Assembly (NCBI RefSeq): GCF_009938015.1
Contig: NZ_AP021884.1
Location: 3,164,585 to 3,228,584 of the forward strand
Direction: 5' to 3'
DNA length: 64,000 bases
DNA from: Sulfuriferula plumbiphila
GTDB taxonomy: Bacteria; Pseudomonadota; Gammaproteobacteria; Burkholderiales; Sulfuriferulaceae
The notes beneath the pieces are model-generated. The model was not told the origin of the DNA, did not search any database, and was given only the letters and a program-made list of their open reading frames with translations. Positions 49,171 to 59,096 of this stretch are shown here, piece by piece (the first letter of the stretch is position 1; each line of letters starts with the position of its first letter). The position numbers and the translations under genes were made by a program.

Positions 49171-50478
49171 ATGACCAGGCATGTCCACACCCGCATGCGC
49201 CGTCTGCGCTGGACCAGTTATACCCTGGTGGTGATCGGCTATATATTGGCGTTCTTTCATCGCCTGGCACCAGCTGCCATCGCAAATAACTTGCAGCAAT
49301 CCTTCCACACCAGCGGCGCGGCGCTGGGCAGTTTGGCCGCTGCGTATTTTTATGCGCATACCGTGATGCAAATTCCGGTCGGCGTCATGGCCGATACCAT
49401 GGGCGTACGGAAAGTCGTCGCTTTTGGTGCATTGATATCCGGGCTGGGGTCCCTGCTTTTTGGCGTATCCGATACGCTGGCCCTCGCAACCCTGGGACGC
49501 TTGCTGGTGGGTTGCGGTGTCGCTGCCATGTTCATCTCGCTAATGAAGCTGAATGCAGTATGGTTTCATGACCGCCATTTCGGCACCATTGGCGGCATGT
49601 CGCTGCTGCTTGGCAACCTTGGCTCGATGTTGGCTGCCACGCCGCTGGTCTGGATCGTCTCGCAGACCTCGTGGCGCAATGTATTTGTCGCCGTCGGCGC
49701 ATTCTCTCTGGTACTGGCAGTACTGGTGTGGTTTATGGTGCGCAGCCATCCCGGCGAAGCGGGCCTGCCGACCATGCGCGAACTGGAGGGCAAGGAGGCG
49801 CATCCGCACCATCATGGGCACTGGTACGACGGCCTGCTCAAAGTCATGAAGAATCGTGCCACGTGGCCCGGTTTCTGGCCCAATCTCGGCATCGGTGGCA
49901 GCCTGTTCGCCTTTGCCGGGCTGTGGGCCATACCTTACCTGCATGATGTCTATGGGATGGAACGCACGACCGCCTCCAATCACACCATGTTGCTGTTGCT
50001 GTGTTTCGCTGTGGGCGCGATGCTGTTAGGCACGCTGTCCGATCGGATCGGAAAACGCCTGCCGGTGATCGTCAGCGGTCTGACGGTATATGTGCTGTGC
50101 TGGCTACCCATCGTATTCGGCTGGCACCTGTCGTCCGGCCAGAATTATCTGCTGTTTGCCGTCATGGGACTCAGCGCTGCCGGTTTCACACTTAGCTGGG
50201 CCTGTGTCAAGGAAGTCAATCCACCCGCCCTGTCCGGGATGGCAACCAGCGTCATTAACACCGGCGCCTTCCTGGGTGCTGCAGTACTGCAGCCGCTGGT
50301 AGGCTGGGTCATGGATCAGGGCTGGAACGGGCGGATGCAGGCCGGCGCCCGGGTCTATTCGGAACATAATTACCAGACCGGGCTGGGCATCATGCTGGCG
50401 TTTGCCGTGGTCGGCCTGGTCGGCGCACTGACTATCCGCGAAACCCACTGCCAATATATCGTCATTGCCCAATCGTGA
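49171..50478 (+). CDS. MFS transporter
   Basis: 435 residues with about twelve helices in two halves; the loop 2-3 motif appears as GVMADTMGVRKVVAFGALIS. A His-rich cytoplasmic loop (AHPHHHGHWYDG) separates the halves. Related carriers move organic anions such as hexuronates or nitrate. Placed between catabolic genes, it probably brings in an organic acid of the pathway; a specific substrate cannot be assigned. Confidence 0.87.
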   Translation: MTRHVHTRMRRLRWTSYTLVVIGYILAFFHRLAPAAIANNLQQSFHTSGAALGSLAAAYFYAHTVMQIPVGVMADTMGVRKVVAFGALISGLGSLLFGVSDTLALATLGRLLVGCGVAAMFISLMKLNAVWFHDRHFGTIGGMSLLLGNLGSMLAATPLVWIVSQTSWRNVFVAVGAFSLVLAVLVWFMVRSHPGEAGLPTMRELEGKEAHPHHHGHWYDGLLKVMKNRATWPGFWPNLGIGGSLFAFAGLWAIPYLHDVYGMERTTASNHTMLLLLCFAVGAMLLGTLSDRIGKRLPVIVSGLTVYVLCWLPIVFGWHLSSGQNYLLFAVMGLSAAGFTLSWACVKEVNPPALSGMATSVINTGAFLGAAVLQPLVGWVMDQGWNGRMQAGARVYSEHNYQTGLGIMLAFAVVGLVGALTIRETHCQYIVIAQS

Positions 50479-50527
50479 CGAACCGGGTTCATTTCCCTGC
50501 AGTATCAATGCAACCAGGAGTCAAATC

Positions 50528-52030
<1,503 letters not shown>

Positions 52031-52170
52031 ACGCAAGCGCTCATTCTCCACCACATTGAAACCATGACCTCCGCGCCTGACGGGGTTAACAGGCCAGGTA
52101 CGGCTGATGACCGCGTTGCGCCGATGCCCGCTCACGTGCATGCCTATTCATACCCGGGTTTTACGAAAAC

Positions 52171-53130
52171 ATGGATCTGAATCATCTGGCCAAATTGATG
52201 ATCGAGGTGATGCTGCCGATCGCCATCCTGGTGGGCGCGGGCGCAATATGGCCAAGCTACTTTCAGGAAATCCCCAGCAAAACCCTGCGTATCCAGCTCA
52301 ACCGGCTGGTGCTCAATCTGTTTTTTCCTGCCATCCTGCTTTCCATTGCAGCCACCACACCGATTACACCGGGGCTGCTGCTGGTACCGCTGCTGGGCGG
52401 GATCGGCTCTTTGCTGGCCGCTGTGGTGCTGTATCTCTTACTTTATCACTCGCCGGTAGGACGCAATTTGCACAACGGCACCCGCGCAGCGCTGGTGGTG
52501 GGGGGCATGTTCGGCAATACTTTCTTCATCGGCATGCCGGTGCTGAGCTTCCTTTACGGCCCGCAGGCAGCCCGCTATCCGGCGTTCCATGACATGCTGA
52601 TGACCATGCCGCTGGTGTGGAGCCTGGGGGTGTGGATTTGTACCCGGCTCGGGCCGCCAGAAGCCGCCCTCGGGCGCCAACCCATCTGGCGCGTGATGCT
52701 GGGAATGCCGCCCATCTGGGCATTCATCATCGGCGCCACGCTGCATATCGCCGGTCTGGCCTTCGAACCACTGGTTCATGCTGCGCGGATGATCGGCGAG
52801 GCGACCATACCGATCATGATGTTCGTGCTCGGCCTGTCCATCCCCTGGCGCAAACTGAGGCCGAACGGCGTTATCCTGGCGACGGCTGCAGTGAAGCTGC
52901 TGTTGATGCCCTTGCTGGCATGGATCACCGCGAAGCTGCTGTTTGCGCCGGCGAACGAACCGCAATATGCCGCGATAATCGAGACCAGCATGCCCACCAT
53001 GCTGACCATATTGATCCTCACCGACCGCTTCCACCTGGACACCGAAGCGGGAGCGCTGCTGGTGGGATGGAGTACGCTGCTGTTCTGGTTCACGCTGCCA
53101 TTTAGTCTATGGCTGGTTGATCAATTCTAA
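52171..53130 (+). CDS. AEC-family (auxin efflux carrier-type) transporter
   Basis: 319 residues with about ten helices in two inverted repeats; typical segments are LNRLVLNLFFPAILLSIAA and FGNTFFIGMPVLSFLYG. Bacterial AEC carriers move malonate, malate or other carboxylates. The surrounding genes suggest a hydroxy acid or dicarboxylate as cargo. Confidence 0.88.
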   Translation: MDLNHLAKLMIEVMLPIAILVGAGAIWPSYFQEIPSKTLRIQLNRLVLNLFFPAILLSIAATTPITPGLLLVPLLGGIGSLLAAVVLYLLLYHSPVGRNLHNGTRAALVVGGMFGNTFFIGMPVLSFLYGPQAARYPAFHDMLMTMPLVWSLGVWICTRLGPPEAALGRQPIWRVMLGMPPIWAFIIGATLHIAGLAFEPLVHAARMIGEATIPIMMFVLGLSIPWRKLRPNGVILATAAVKLLLMPLLAWITAKLLFAPANEPQYAAIIETSMPTMLTILILTDRFHLDTEAGALLVGWSTLLFWFTLPFSLWLVDQF

Positions 53131-53169
53131 AAAAATATTTTTATTTGAAAATCTGATCGAGGAGACAGC

Positions 53170-54057
53170 ATGTCTATCACTGTCGGTTTCATAGGCCCAG
53201 GCATCATGGGCTGTCCGATGGCAATTAACCTGATCAAAGGCGGCCATCCACTGCGCGCGTTTGCGCGCCGCGCGCAAGCCCTGCAAAGGTTGACCGCGGC
53301 AGGGGCTACGGGCTGTGCTTCACCAGCTGAAGTCGCGGCCCAAGCCGACATCATCTTCACGATAGTGTCCGACACGCCCGACGTGGAAGCCGTGCTGTTC
53401 GGCGCACAGGGCGTGGTGCATGGCGCCCGTCCGGGCACCGTGGTGGTGGACATGAGCACCATCTCGCCTACTGCCACCAGGACGTTCGCAGCACGGCTGG
53501 CGGCGCAAGGCATCGAGATGCTGGACGCCCCGGTTTCCGGCGGTGAAACCGGGGCGATCAATGCCACCCTGTCGATCATGGTGGGCGGCAAGCCGGAGGT
53601 ATTCGAACGCGTCAGGCCGCTGTTCGAATGCATGGGCAAGAACATCGTCCACGTCGGTGACAGCGGCGCCGGCCAGGTGGCCAAGGCCTGCAACCAGATC
53701 GTGGTGGCGGTGACCATCGAAGCAGTGGCCGAAGCCCTGACCTTTGCCCGCCGCAACGGCGCCGACCCGGCCAAGGTACGCGAAGCGCTGATGGGCGGCT
53801 TTGCCGGCAGCAAGATTATGGAAGTGCACGGCAAGCGCATCCTGGACAACGATTTCAAGCCCGGCTTCAAGGTCGGCCTGCACCAGAAGGATATGCGCAT
53901 TGTCATGGAGACTGCGCATCAGTTGGGCGTGGCCCTCCCCGCTGCCGCCCTGGTCACCCAGCACCTCAACGCCCTGATGGGCAGCGGCGCTGCCGACCTG
54001 GATTCCGCTGCGCTGGTCAAGGTGCTGGAACGCATGTCCGGCATGGGTGGCGACTAG
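53170..54057 (+). CDS. Beta-hydroxyacid dehydrogenase (tartronate semialdehyde reductase type)
   Basis: 295 residues. Rossmann motif VGFIGPGIMGCPMA, substrate motif DAPVSGGETGA and catalytic Lys172 in GAGQVAKACNQIV. This is the GarR/GlxR/3-hydroxyisobutyrate dehydrogenase family. Sequence around the substrate motif fits 2-hydroxy-3-oxopropionate reductase, making D-glycerate from tartronate semialdehyde; 3-hydroxyisobutyrate as substrate is the alternative given mmsA nearby. GAGGAG precedes the ATG. Twelve bases before the next gene. Confidence 0.88.
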   Translation: MSITVGFIGPGIMGCPMAINLIKGGHPLRAFARRAQALQRLTAAGATGCASPAEVAAQADIIFTIVSDTPDVEAVLFGAQGVVHGARPGTVVVDMSTISPTATRTFAARLAAQGIEMLDAPVSGGETGAINATLSIMVGGKPEVFERVRPLFECMGKNIVHVGDSGAGQVAKACNQIVVAVTIEAVAEALTFARRNGADPAKVREALMGGFAGSKIMEVHGKRILDNDFKPGFKVGLHQKDMRIVMETAHQLGVALPAAALVTQHLNALMGSGAADLDSAALVKVLERMSGMGGD

Positions 54058-54068
54058 GACGATCCCCA

Positions 54069-55016
54069 ATGGAAAAAATCGTTTTTCTCGATTCTGACAG
54101 CATCGTCGCCGCCATCCGCCGCCCGGCTTTTCCCCACCGCTGGGAGGACTATCCGGCAACCGCACCGGATCAGGTTCTGCCGCGGCTTATCGATGCCTCC
54201 ATCGCGATCACCAACAAGGTCGCGCTGCACCGCGAAACGCTGGAGCAATTACCTGGGCTGAAGATGGTCGCAGTTGCCGCCACCGGGACCGACAACGTGG
54301 ACATCGCCTGTTGCCGCGCGCGCAACATCGTGGTGTCCAACATCCGCAACTACTCAGTGCACACTGTTCCGGAACATGTATTCATGCTGATGCTGGCATT
54401 GCGCCGCAATTTGCTGGCGTTCCGCGATGACCTGCGTAATGGCGCATGGCAGCGCGCCGACCAATTCTGCCTGTTCACCCACCCGGTGCGCGACCTGCAT
54501 GGCAGCACTCTGGGATTAATCGGCCATGGTGCGATCGGCCAGGCGGTGGAACGGCTCGCCCTGGCGTTCGGCATGAAAGTCCTGATCGCCGAGCACAAGG
54601 GGGCGGCGACGGTACGTCCCGGCTATACCGCCTTCGATAGCACACTTCGGGGAAGCGACGTCATCTCGCTGCACGTGCCGCTCAACCCGCAAACCCGCCA
54701 CTTGATCAGCACCACAGAATTCGGACTGATGAAACCCAATGCACTACTCATTAACACCGCGCGCGGCGGCCTGGTGGATGAATCAGCGCTGCTCGACGCA
54801 CTGCGCACAGGGCGAATCGGCGGCGCGGGCTTCGACGTGCTGGGCAAAGAGCCGCCGCAGGAAGGCAACCCGTTGCTGGACCTGGATTCACCCAACTTCA
54901 TCCTGACTCCGCACATCGCCTGGTCGGGCCGCGCGGCAATGCAAACGCTGGCCGACCAGCTCATCGACAACATCGAAGCTTACCTGCGCGGCGCACCGCA
55001 GAACCGCGTCGCCTGA
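54069..55016 (+). CDS. D-2-hydroxyacid dehydrogenase (hydroxypyruvate/glycerate type)
   Basis: 315 residues. NAD-binding GLIGHGAIGQAV and the catalytic set Arg232 (NTARGGLVDE), Glu261 (DVLGKEPP) and His282 (LTPHIAW). Closest in pattern to glycerate dehydrogenase/hydroxypyruvate reductase. With the preceding reductase it would connect hydroxypyruvate, glycerate and tartronate semialdehyde. Twelve-base gap to the gene before, so one transcript is likely. Confidence 0.9.
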   Translation: MEKIVFLDSDSIVAAIRRPAFPHRWEDYPATAPDQVLPRLIDASIAITNKVALHRETLEQLPGLKMVAVAATGTDNVDIACCRARNIVVSNIRNYSVHTVPEHVFMLMLALRRNLLAFRDDLRNGAWQRADQFCLFTHPVRDLHGSTLGLIGHGAIGQAVERLALAFGMKVLIAEHKGAATVRPGYTAFDSTLRGSDVISLHVPLNPQTRHLISTTEFGLMKPNALLINTARGGLVDESALLDALRTGRIGGAGFDVLGKEPPQEGNPLLDLDSPNFILTPHIAWSGRAAMQTLADQLIDNIEAYLRGAPQNRVA

Positions 55017-55084
55017 CCAAACCCGCTGCAACGCATTGCAATTATGCAGGGGCTTTGTTAGTATTTTCCATAAAGCGAATTGTA

Positions 55085-55101
55085 ATTTCACAATATGAAA
55101 T
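55085..55101. promoter_or_regulatory. Candidate IclR operator, ThDP-enzyme promoter
   Basis: ATTTCA-CAATA-TGAAAT, perfect six-base arms (seven with the flanking A/T pair at 55084 and 55102). It is 59 bases before the next start. The best-matching copy of the three related sites. Confidence 0.5.
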
Positions 55102-55159
55102 TTAGGACGATGGACAGGTTCTGTCGTTGTAGCAGTTTCCGAATTTCCTGGAGAAGAAA

Positions 55160-57382
55160 ATGAACGCGGAAAAAAAACTGATCGAGCCTCAAACAACCCC
55201 GGCGTTTTGCCAGGGAATTCAATATTTCGCGGAATCCATGCCGGATTTCGAACAGATGGGCGATGCGCCGTGTCTGTCTGACAAAGTTCATGGCGTGACT
55301 GATGGCGGCGATGCCAGGGCGGCCTATCAGACGCTGCTGGTGGCGGATGCCCTGCGTTATCTCACATTACAGGTGACCGGCGCCAAATCCTCGGGCCATC
55401 CCGGCGGCTTCGCCAGCAGCGCGGAAGCCTATGCTTCCATGGTGATGCTGGGACACACCAATATCGTTACCGAAGTGGGCCACCACGCGCCGGGTTTCTA
55501 TAGCGCCATGTTCCTCGACACCTCGCTCGAGGAGATGGGCATCGCCACGGTGCAGCAAATGCGCGACCGCTTCCGCGAAAGCCACGGCCTGTTGGGCCAC
55601 CTCTCCGGTGCCATTCCCGGCCTGCTGGCACCCGCCGGCCCACTGGGCCAGGGCCAGCACTTCGCCATGGCCGGCGCCCTGCTCCACCCCGGCAAATTGT
55701 TCCCGGTCACCATCGGCGACGGTGGTCTGGGTGAACCCTACATCATGAGCGCCATGGTGCATTTCAACACCGCCTACCCCAAAGTCACCAACTTCCTGCC
55801 GATCCTGGTGTGGAACGGCTACTCCCAGGAGCATCACAGCATGGTCTCGACCTGGGACAATGCCCGCATGACGGCCTACTGGAAGGCGCACGGCTTCAAG
55901 CATGTGTATCTGGTGGACGCCAGGGAATTCGACGATCAGAACCAGGATGGCGCCTATGTCGACAGCTCCCTGTTCTCGTGGCAGCAGCGCGTGACATTTA
56001 CCGGAGCGGTGCTGAAGGCCAGCCACGCCGCCGCCCAGAACGCGCTCAACGGCGAGCTGTCGGTGCTGATCCTCAAGCAGCTGAAAGGCACCGGAGTGCA
56101 TGCCACCGGTTCCAAGTCGCACAACCTCTATGCCCATCACACCCTGGAGAGCGAGGATGTCAAGGCCGGCCTGCAGCGCCGCGCGCTGTCGACCGCAGCC
56201 TGGCAGCTGGTGCGTGAGAATTTCCGCCATGCCGGCGGCGGCCCGGCGGTGAAAACCGTGGTGACGGAATTCGAGCTGGAGCTGCCCGACCTCGGCGAGC
56301 TGCCGCTGACCGAATTCGAACCGGGCAAGGAAAACAAGGTGCCCACCACTGCGTTTGGTGAGGTGGTCGCCGCGGTGGGCAAGCGCGATCCGCGCTTCAT
56401 CGTCACCAATGCCGACGGCAACGAAGCCTCGGCCATGGCCAACATCAACAAGGCGCTGACCATCCGCCACCCCACAGTGGACGAGCTGTACTTTCAGGGC
56501 CCTCACGGCCAGGTTTACGAACCGCTCAGCGAGGACGCCTGCGCCGGCTTGGCGGCTGCGGTGTCGCTGTTCGGCGGCAGGTCGCTGTGGTGCTCGTATG
56601 AATCCTTCGTCATCAATGGTCTGCCGATCTGGCAGACGGTGATCCAGGCGATGGCCGAACTGCGTCGCAAAACACCCAGCACGGTAACGCTGTTCACCGC
56701 CGGTGCGCTGGAGCAGGGACGTAACGGCTGGACCCACCAGCGCCCTGAGGTCGAGGCCTATTTCGCCGCCATGATGCGCAACGGCAATGTGTTCCCGCTG
56801 TTCCCGACCGACGCCAACTCGATTCAGGCGGCTTACGACTGGGCGCTGAAAACCCACAACAAGGGTATCGTGATCACTGCCTCGAAGACGCCGCTGCCGG
56901 TACGCACCACGCTGGCGCAAAGCCGCACCGCGATCGAGGAAGGTGCGCTTACCCTGCTGGACAAGGATGGCAAGGGCAAGGTGGTGTTCGCGGTGACCGG
57001 CGACATGGTGCTGCTGCCGGTGTTCGAGGCGGCTGAAGCGCTGACCAGGCAAGGTGTCGGCGTGCGCATCGTCTCCGTGGTCAATCCGCGTCGCCTGTAC
57101 CGCCCAACGGACGTTTCCTGGAACACGGTGGCGCAGCCCGACGGCAAATTCATGAGCGACGCGCATTTCGATGCCCTGTTCCACGGCGACGCGTTGATTG
57201 CGGTCACCGGCGGGCCATCTGCAATGCTGGAGCCGGTACTGCTTAGAACACGTGCAGCACGTCGTGAAACCTTCTGCTGGCAGCGCGGCGAAACCACCGC
57301 CAGCGCGGGACAGCTGTTCGACCTCAACGGCATGAACGCCAGGACGCTGGAACAGCGCGCACTGGCTTTGCTTGAAGTTTAA
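55160..57382 (+). CDS. Phosphoketolase-like ThDP enzyme, substrate unknown
   Basis: 740 residues of the transketolase superfamily. ThDP/Mg motif GDG at 186-188 with Asn219 (IGDGGLGEP, then VWNGYS), SGHPGGFAS near residue 80, and in the pyrimidine domain a block YEPLSEDACAGLAAAVSLFG, which like WTHQRPEVEAYFAAM and FPTDANSIQAAYDWAL resembles phosphoketolase more than transketolase. The C-terminal domain is complete. True phosphoketolases have about 790 residues and differ in the N-terminal motif, so the reaction may differ; relatives are, from memory, labelled xylulose-5-phosphate epimerase or transketolase. A ketose or hydroxypyruvate donor would fit the neighbours. GGAGAAG precedes the ATG. 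Confidence 0.82.
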   Translation: MNAEKKLIEPQTTPAFCQGIQYFAESMPDFEQMGDAPCLSDKVHGVTDGGDARAAYQTLLVADALRYLTLQVTGAKSSGHPGGFASSAEAYASMVMLGHTNIVTEVGHHAPGFYSAMFLDTSLEEMGIATVQQMRDRFRESHGLLGHLSGAIPGLLAPAGPLGQGQHFAMAGALLHPGKLFPVTIGDGGLGEPYIMSAMVHFNTAYPKVTNFLPILVWNGYSQEHHSMVSTWDNARMTAYWKAHGFKHVYLVDAREFDDQNQDGAYVDSSLFSWQQRVTFTGAVLKASHAAAQNALNGELSVLILKQLKGTGVHATGSKSHNLYAHHTLESEDVKAGLQRRALSTAAWQLVRENFRHAGGGPAVKTVVTEFELELPDLGELPLTEFEPGKENKVPTTAFGEVVAAVGKRDPRFIVTNADGNEASAMANINKALTIRHPTVDELYFQGPHGQVYEPLSEDACAGLAAAVSLFGGRSLWCSYESFVINGLPIWQTVIQAMAELRRKTPSTVTLFTAGALEQGRNGWTHQRPEVEAYFAAMMRNGNVFPLFPTDANSIQAAYDWALKTHNKGIVITASKTPLPVRTTLAQSRTAIEEGALTLLDKDGKGKVVFAVTGDMVLLPVFEAAEALTRQGVGVRIVSVVNPRRLYRPTDVSWNTVAQPDGKFMSDAHFDALFHGDALIAVTGGPSAMLEPVLLRTRAARRETFCWQRGETTASAGQLFDLNGMNARTLEQRALALLEV

Positions 57383-57407
57383 CAAGCTTGCACCACAGGA
57401 CCAGCGA

Positions 57408-57553
57408 TTAACCACGCAGCGCACTGGGAACACGGAGCAATTCCATCGGTTATGCAAATACGCGCTTTCACTGAACGGGCAAAGATATTGAGAAGATATT
57501 GAAAGGAAATAAGCTTGGTTTTCTCCGTGAACTCCGTGTTCTCCGTGGTTTAG
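57408..57553. repeat. ACGGAG-type palindromic repeat, copy 1
   Basis: Starts TTAACCACGCAGCGCACT then GGGAACACGGAG (57408-57437) and ends with CTCCGTGAACTCCGTG, TTCTCCGTGGTTTAG (57523-57553), near-complementary arms of about 30 bases enclosing an AT-rich middle. Occupies most of the gap before the kinase gene. Confidence 0.7.
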
Positions 57554-57577
57554 CTGCTGCTTTCAGGTTTAAATAAA

Positions 57578-58906
57578 ATGCCGCCAAAAATCATAGTTCT
57601 GGACGACGACCCCACCGGCTCGCAGACGGTGCACGGCTGCCTGCTGCTCACCCGCTGGGATGTCGGGACGCTAAAGCAGGGGCTGGCGGACGCCTCGCCG
57701 CTAATGTTCGTGCTCACCAACACCCGCGGCATGGGCGCCGTTGAGGCTGCGCAGGTGACACGCGCGGCGTGCCATAACCTGAAACTGGCGATGGCCGGAT
57801 TTGATCGGCCGGCGCTGTTCGTCAGCCGCTCCGACTCGACCCTGCGCGGCCATTACCCGGTGGAAACCGACGTGATGGCAGAACAGCTGGGCCCGTTCGA
57901 CGCCCATTTTCTGATACCGGCCTTTTTCGAAGGCGGGCGCTTCACCGTGGACAGCGTGCATTACCTCAAGGTGGGCGGCAAGGCCGTGCCGGTGCACGAA
58001 ACCGAATTCGCGCGCGATTCCGTGTTCGGCTACCGCCACAGTTTTCTACCCGATTATGTCGAAGAAAAAACCCAGGGCAGGATCAAGGCTAATACGGTGG
58101 TGCGCTTCACCCTCAGCGCTATCCGCGCCGGTACGCTGGACCGATTGATGGCGCTGCAAGGGAATGCCTGCTGCGTGGTGGACGCGGAAAACCAGACCGA
58201 CCTCAACCGCTTCGCCGACGATCTCGAACAGGCCGCCAGCCAGGGCAAGCGCTTCCTGTTCCGCAGCGCCGCCAGTCTGCTCACCGCGCTGGCCAGACTG
58301 CCGCCGCAACCGGTGCCGGCCGAGGACATGCAGCGCTATGTCAAGGACGGCCGTCCCGGCGTGGTCGTGGTCGGTTCGCATGTCAAGAAGACCACCGAAC
58401 AGCTTGCAATCCTGCTGCAGCAGGAAGGCATCGTGGCCGTGGAAGTGGACGTCAGCCGGATGCCGGAGCAGAGCCCGGCACTGCTGCGGGAGGTGCTGGC
58501 GCAGGTTGCCCAGGCCCATCAGCATGGTTTGACGCCAGTGGTGTTCACCAGCCGGGTGGAGCGCCAGTTTCCCGACCAGGCAACACGCCTGGCATTCGGC
58601 GAACACGTTTCCGGCTTTCTGATGGACGTGGTGCGCGGCCTGCCCGCCACCATCGGCTTCATCATCAGCAAGGGCGGCATCACCTCCAACGACATGCTGA
58701 GCAAGGGGCTGGCGCTGCCCACCGCGCGGCTGGTGGGCCAGATTCTGCCCGGCTGCAGCGTGGTGCTGACCCCCGCCGACCATCCTTTCCCCGGGATTCC
58801 GGTAGTGATCTTCCCTGGCAATGTGGGCGACGAACACGCATTGACCCAGGCCTGGCTGCGCCTGACTGCGCAAAAGCGCATGGCAACGGAGGGTCAAGGG
58901 CAGTAG
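57578..58906 (+). CDS. Four-carbon acid sugar kinase family protein (DUF1537)
   Basis: 442 residues. N-terminal domain begins IIVLDDDPTGSQTVHGC, with the conserved RSDSTLRGHYPVE; C-terminal nucleotide-binding domain ends with IISKGGITSNDMLSKGLAL and LPGCSVVLTPADHPFPG. Characterised relatives (OtnK, DtnK, LtnK types) phosphorylate C4 acid sugars such as 3-oxo-tetronate or threonate. The substrate here is unknown; none of the usual OtnC, OtnI or PdxA2 partners is nearby, so a different acid is likely. Bracketed on both sides by a palindromic repeat. Confidence 0.88.
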   Translation: MPPKIIVLDDDPTGSQTVHGCLLLTRWDVGTLKQGLADASPLMFVLTNTRGMGAVEAAQVTRAACHNLKLAMAGFDRPALFVSRSDSTLRGHYPVETDVMAEQLGPFDAHFLIPAFFEGGRFTVDSVHYLKVGGKAVPVHETEFARDSVFGYRHSFLPDYVEEKTQGRIKANTVVRFTLSAIRAGTLDRLMALQGNACCVVDAENQTDLNRFADDLEQAASQGKRFLFRSAASLLTALARLPPQPVPAEDMQRYVKDGRPGVVVVGSHVKKTTEQLAILLQQEGIVAVEVDVSRMPEQSPALLREVLAQVAQAHQHGLTPVVFTSRVERQFPDQATRLAFGEHVSGFLMDVVRGLPATIGFIISKGGITSNDMLSKGLALPTARLVGQILPGCSVVLTPADHPFPGIPVVIFPGNVGDEHALTQAWLRLTAQKRMATEGQGQ

Positions 58907-58934
58907 AATTCCCCATTCAACTTGGAAAAAGCGG

Positions 58935-59059
58935 TTAACCACGGAGTTCACGGAGGACACGGCGTAAAAACAACGGATTGCTGATCGTCTGGCTTTCACC
59001 CGTTGGGTGAGACCCTAAAATCCTCAAGATTGCCTTCCTCCGTGCCCTCCGTGGTTTAG
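58935..59059. repeat. ACGGAG-type palindromic repeat, copy 2
   Basis: Left arm TTAACCACGGAGTTCACG then GAGGACACGG (58935-58962); right arm CCTCCGTGCCCTCCGTGGTT plus TAG (59037-59059). A further small hairpin TCACCC-GTT-GGGTGA (58996-59010) lies inside. It shares its termini with the copy at 57408-57553. Confidence 0.75.
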
Positions 59060-59096
59060 AACCAAGTTTTTTAGGTTTAATCCACACAGGACAACC

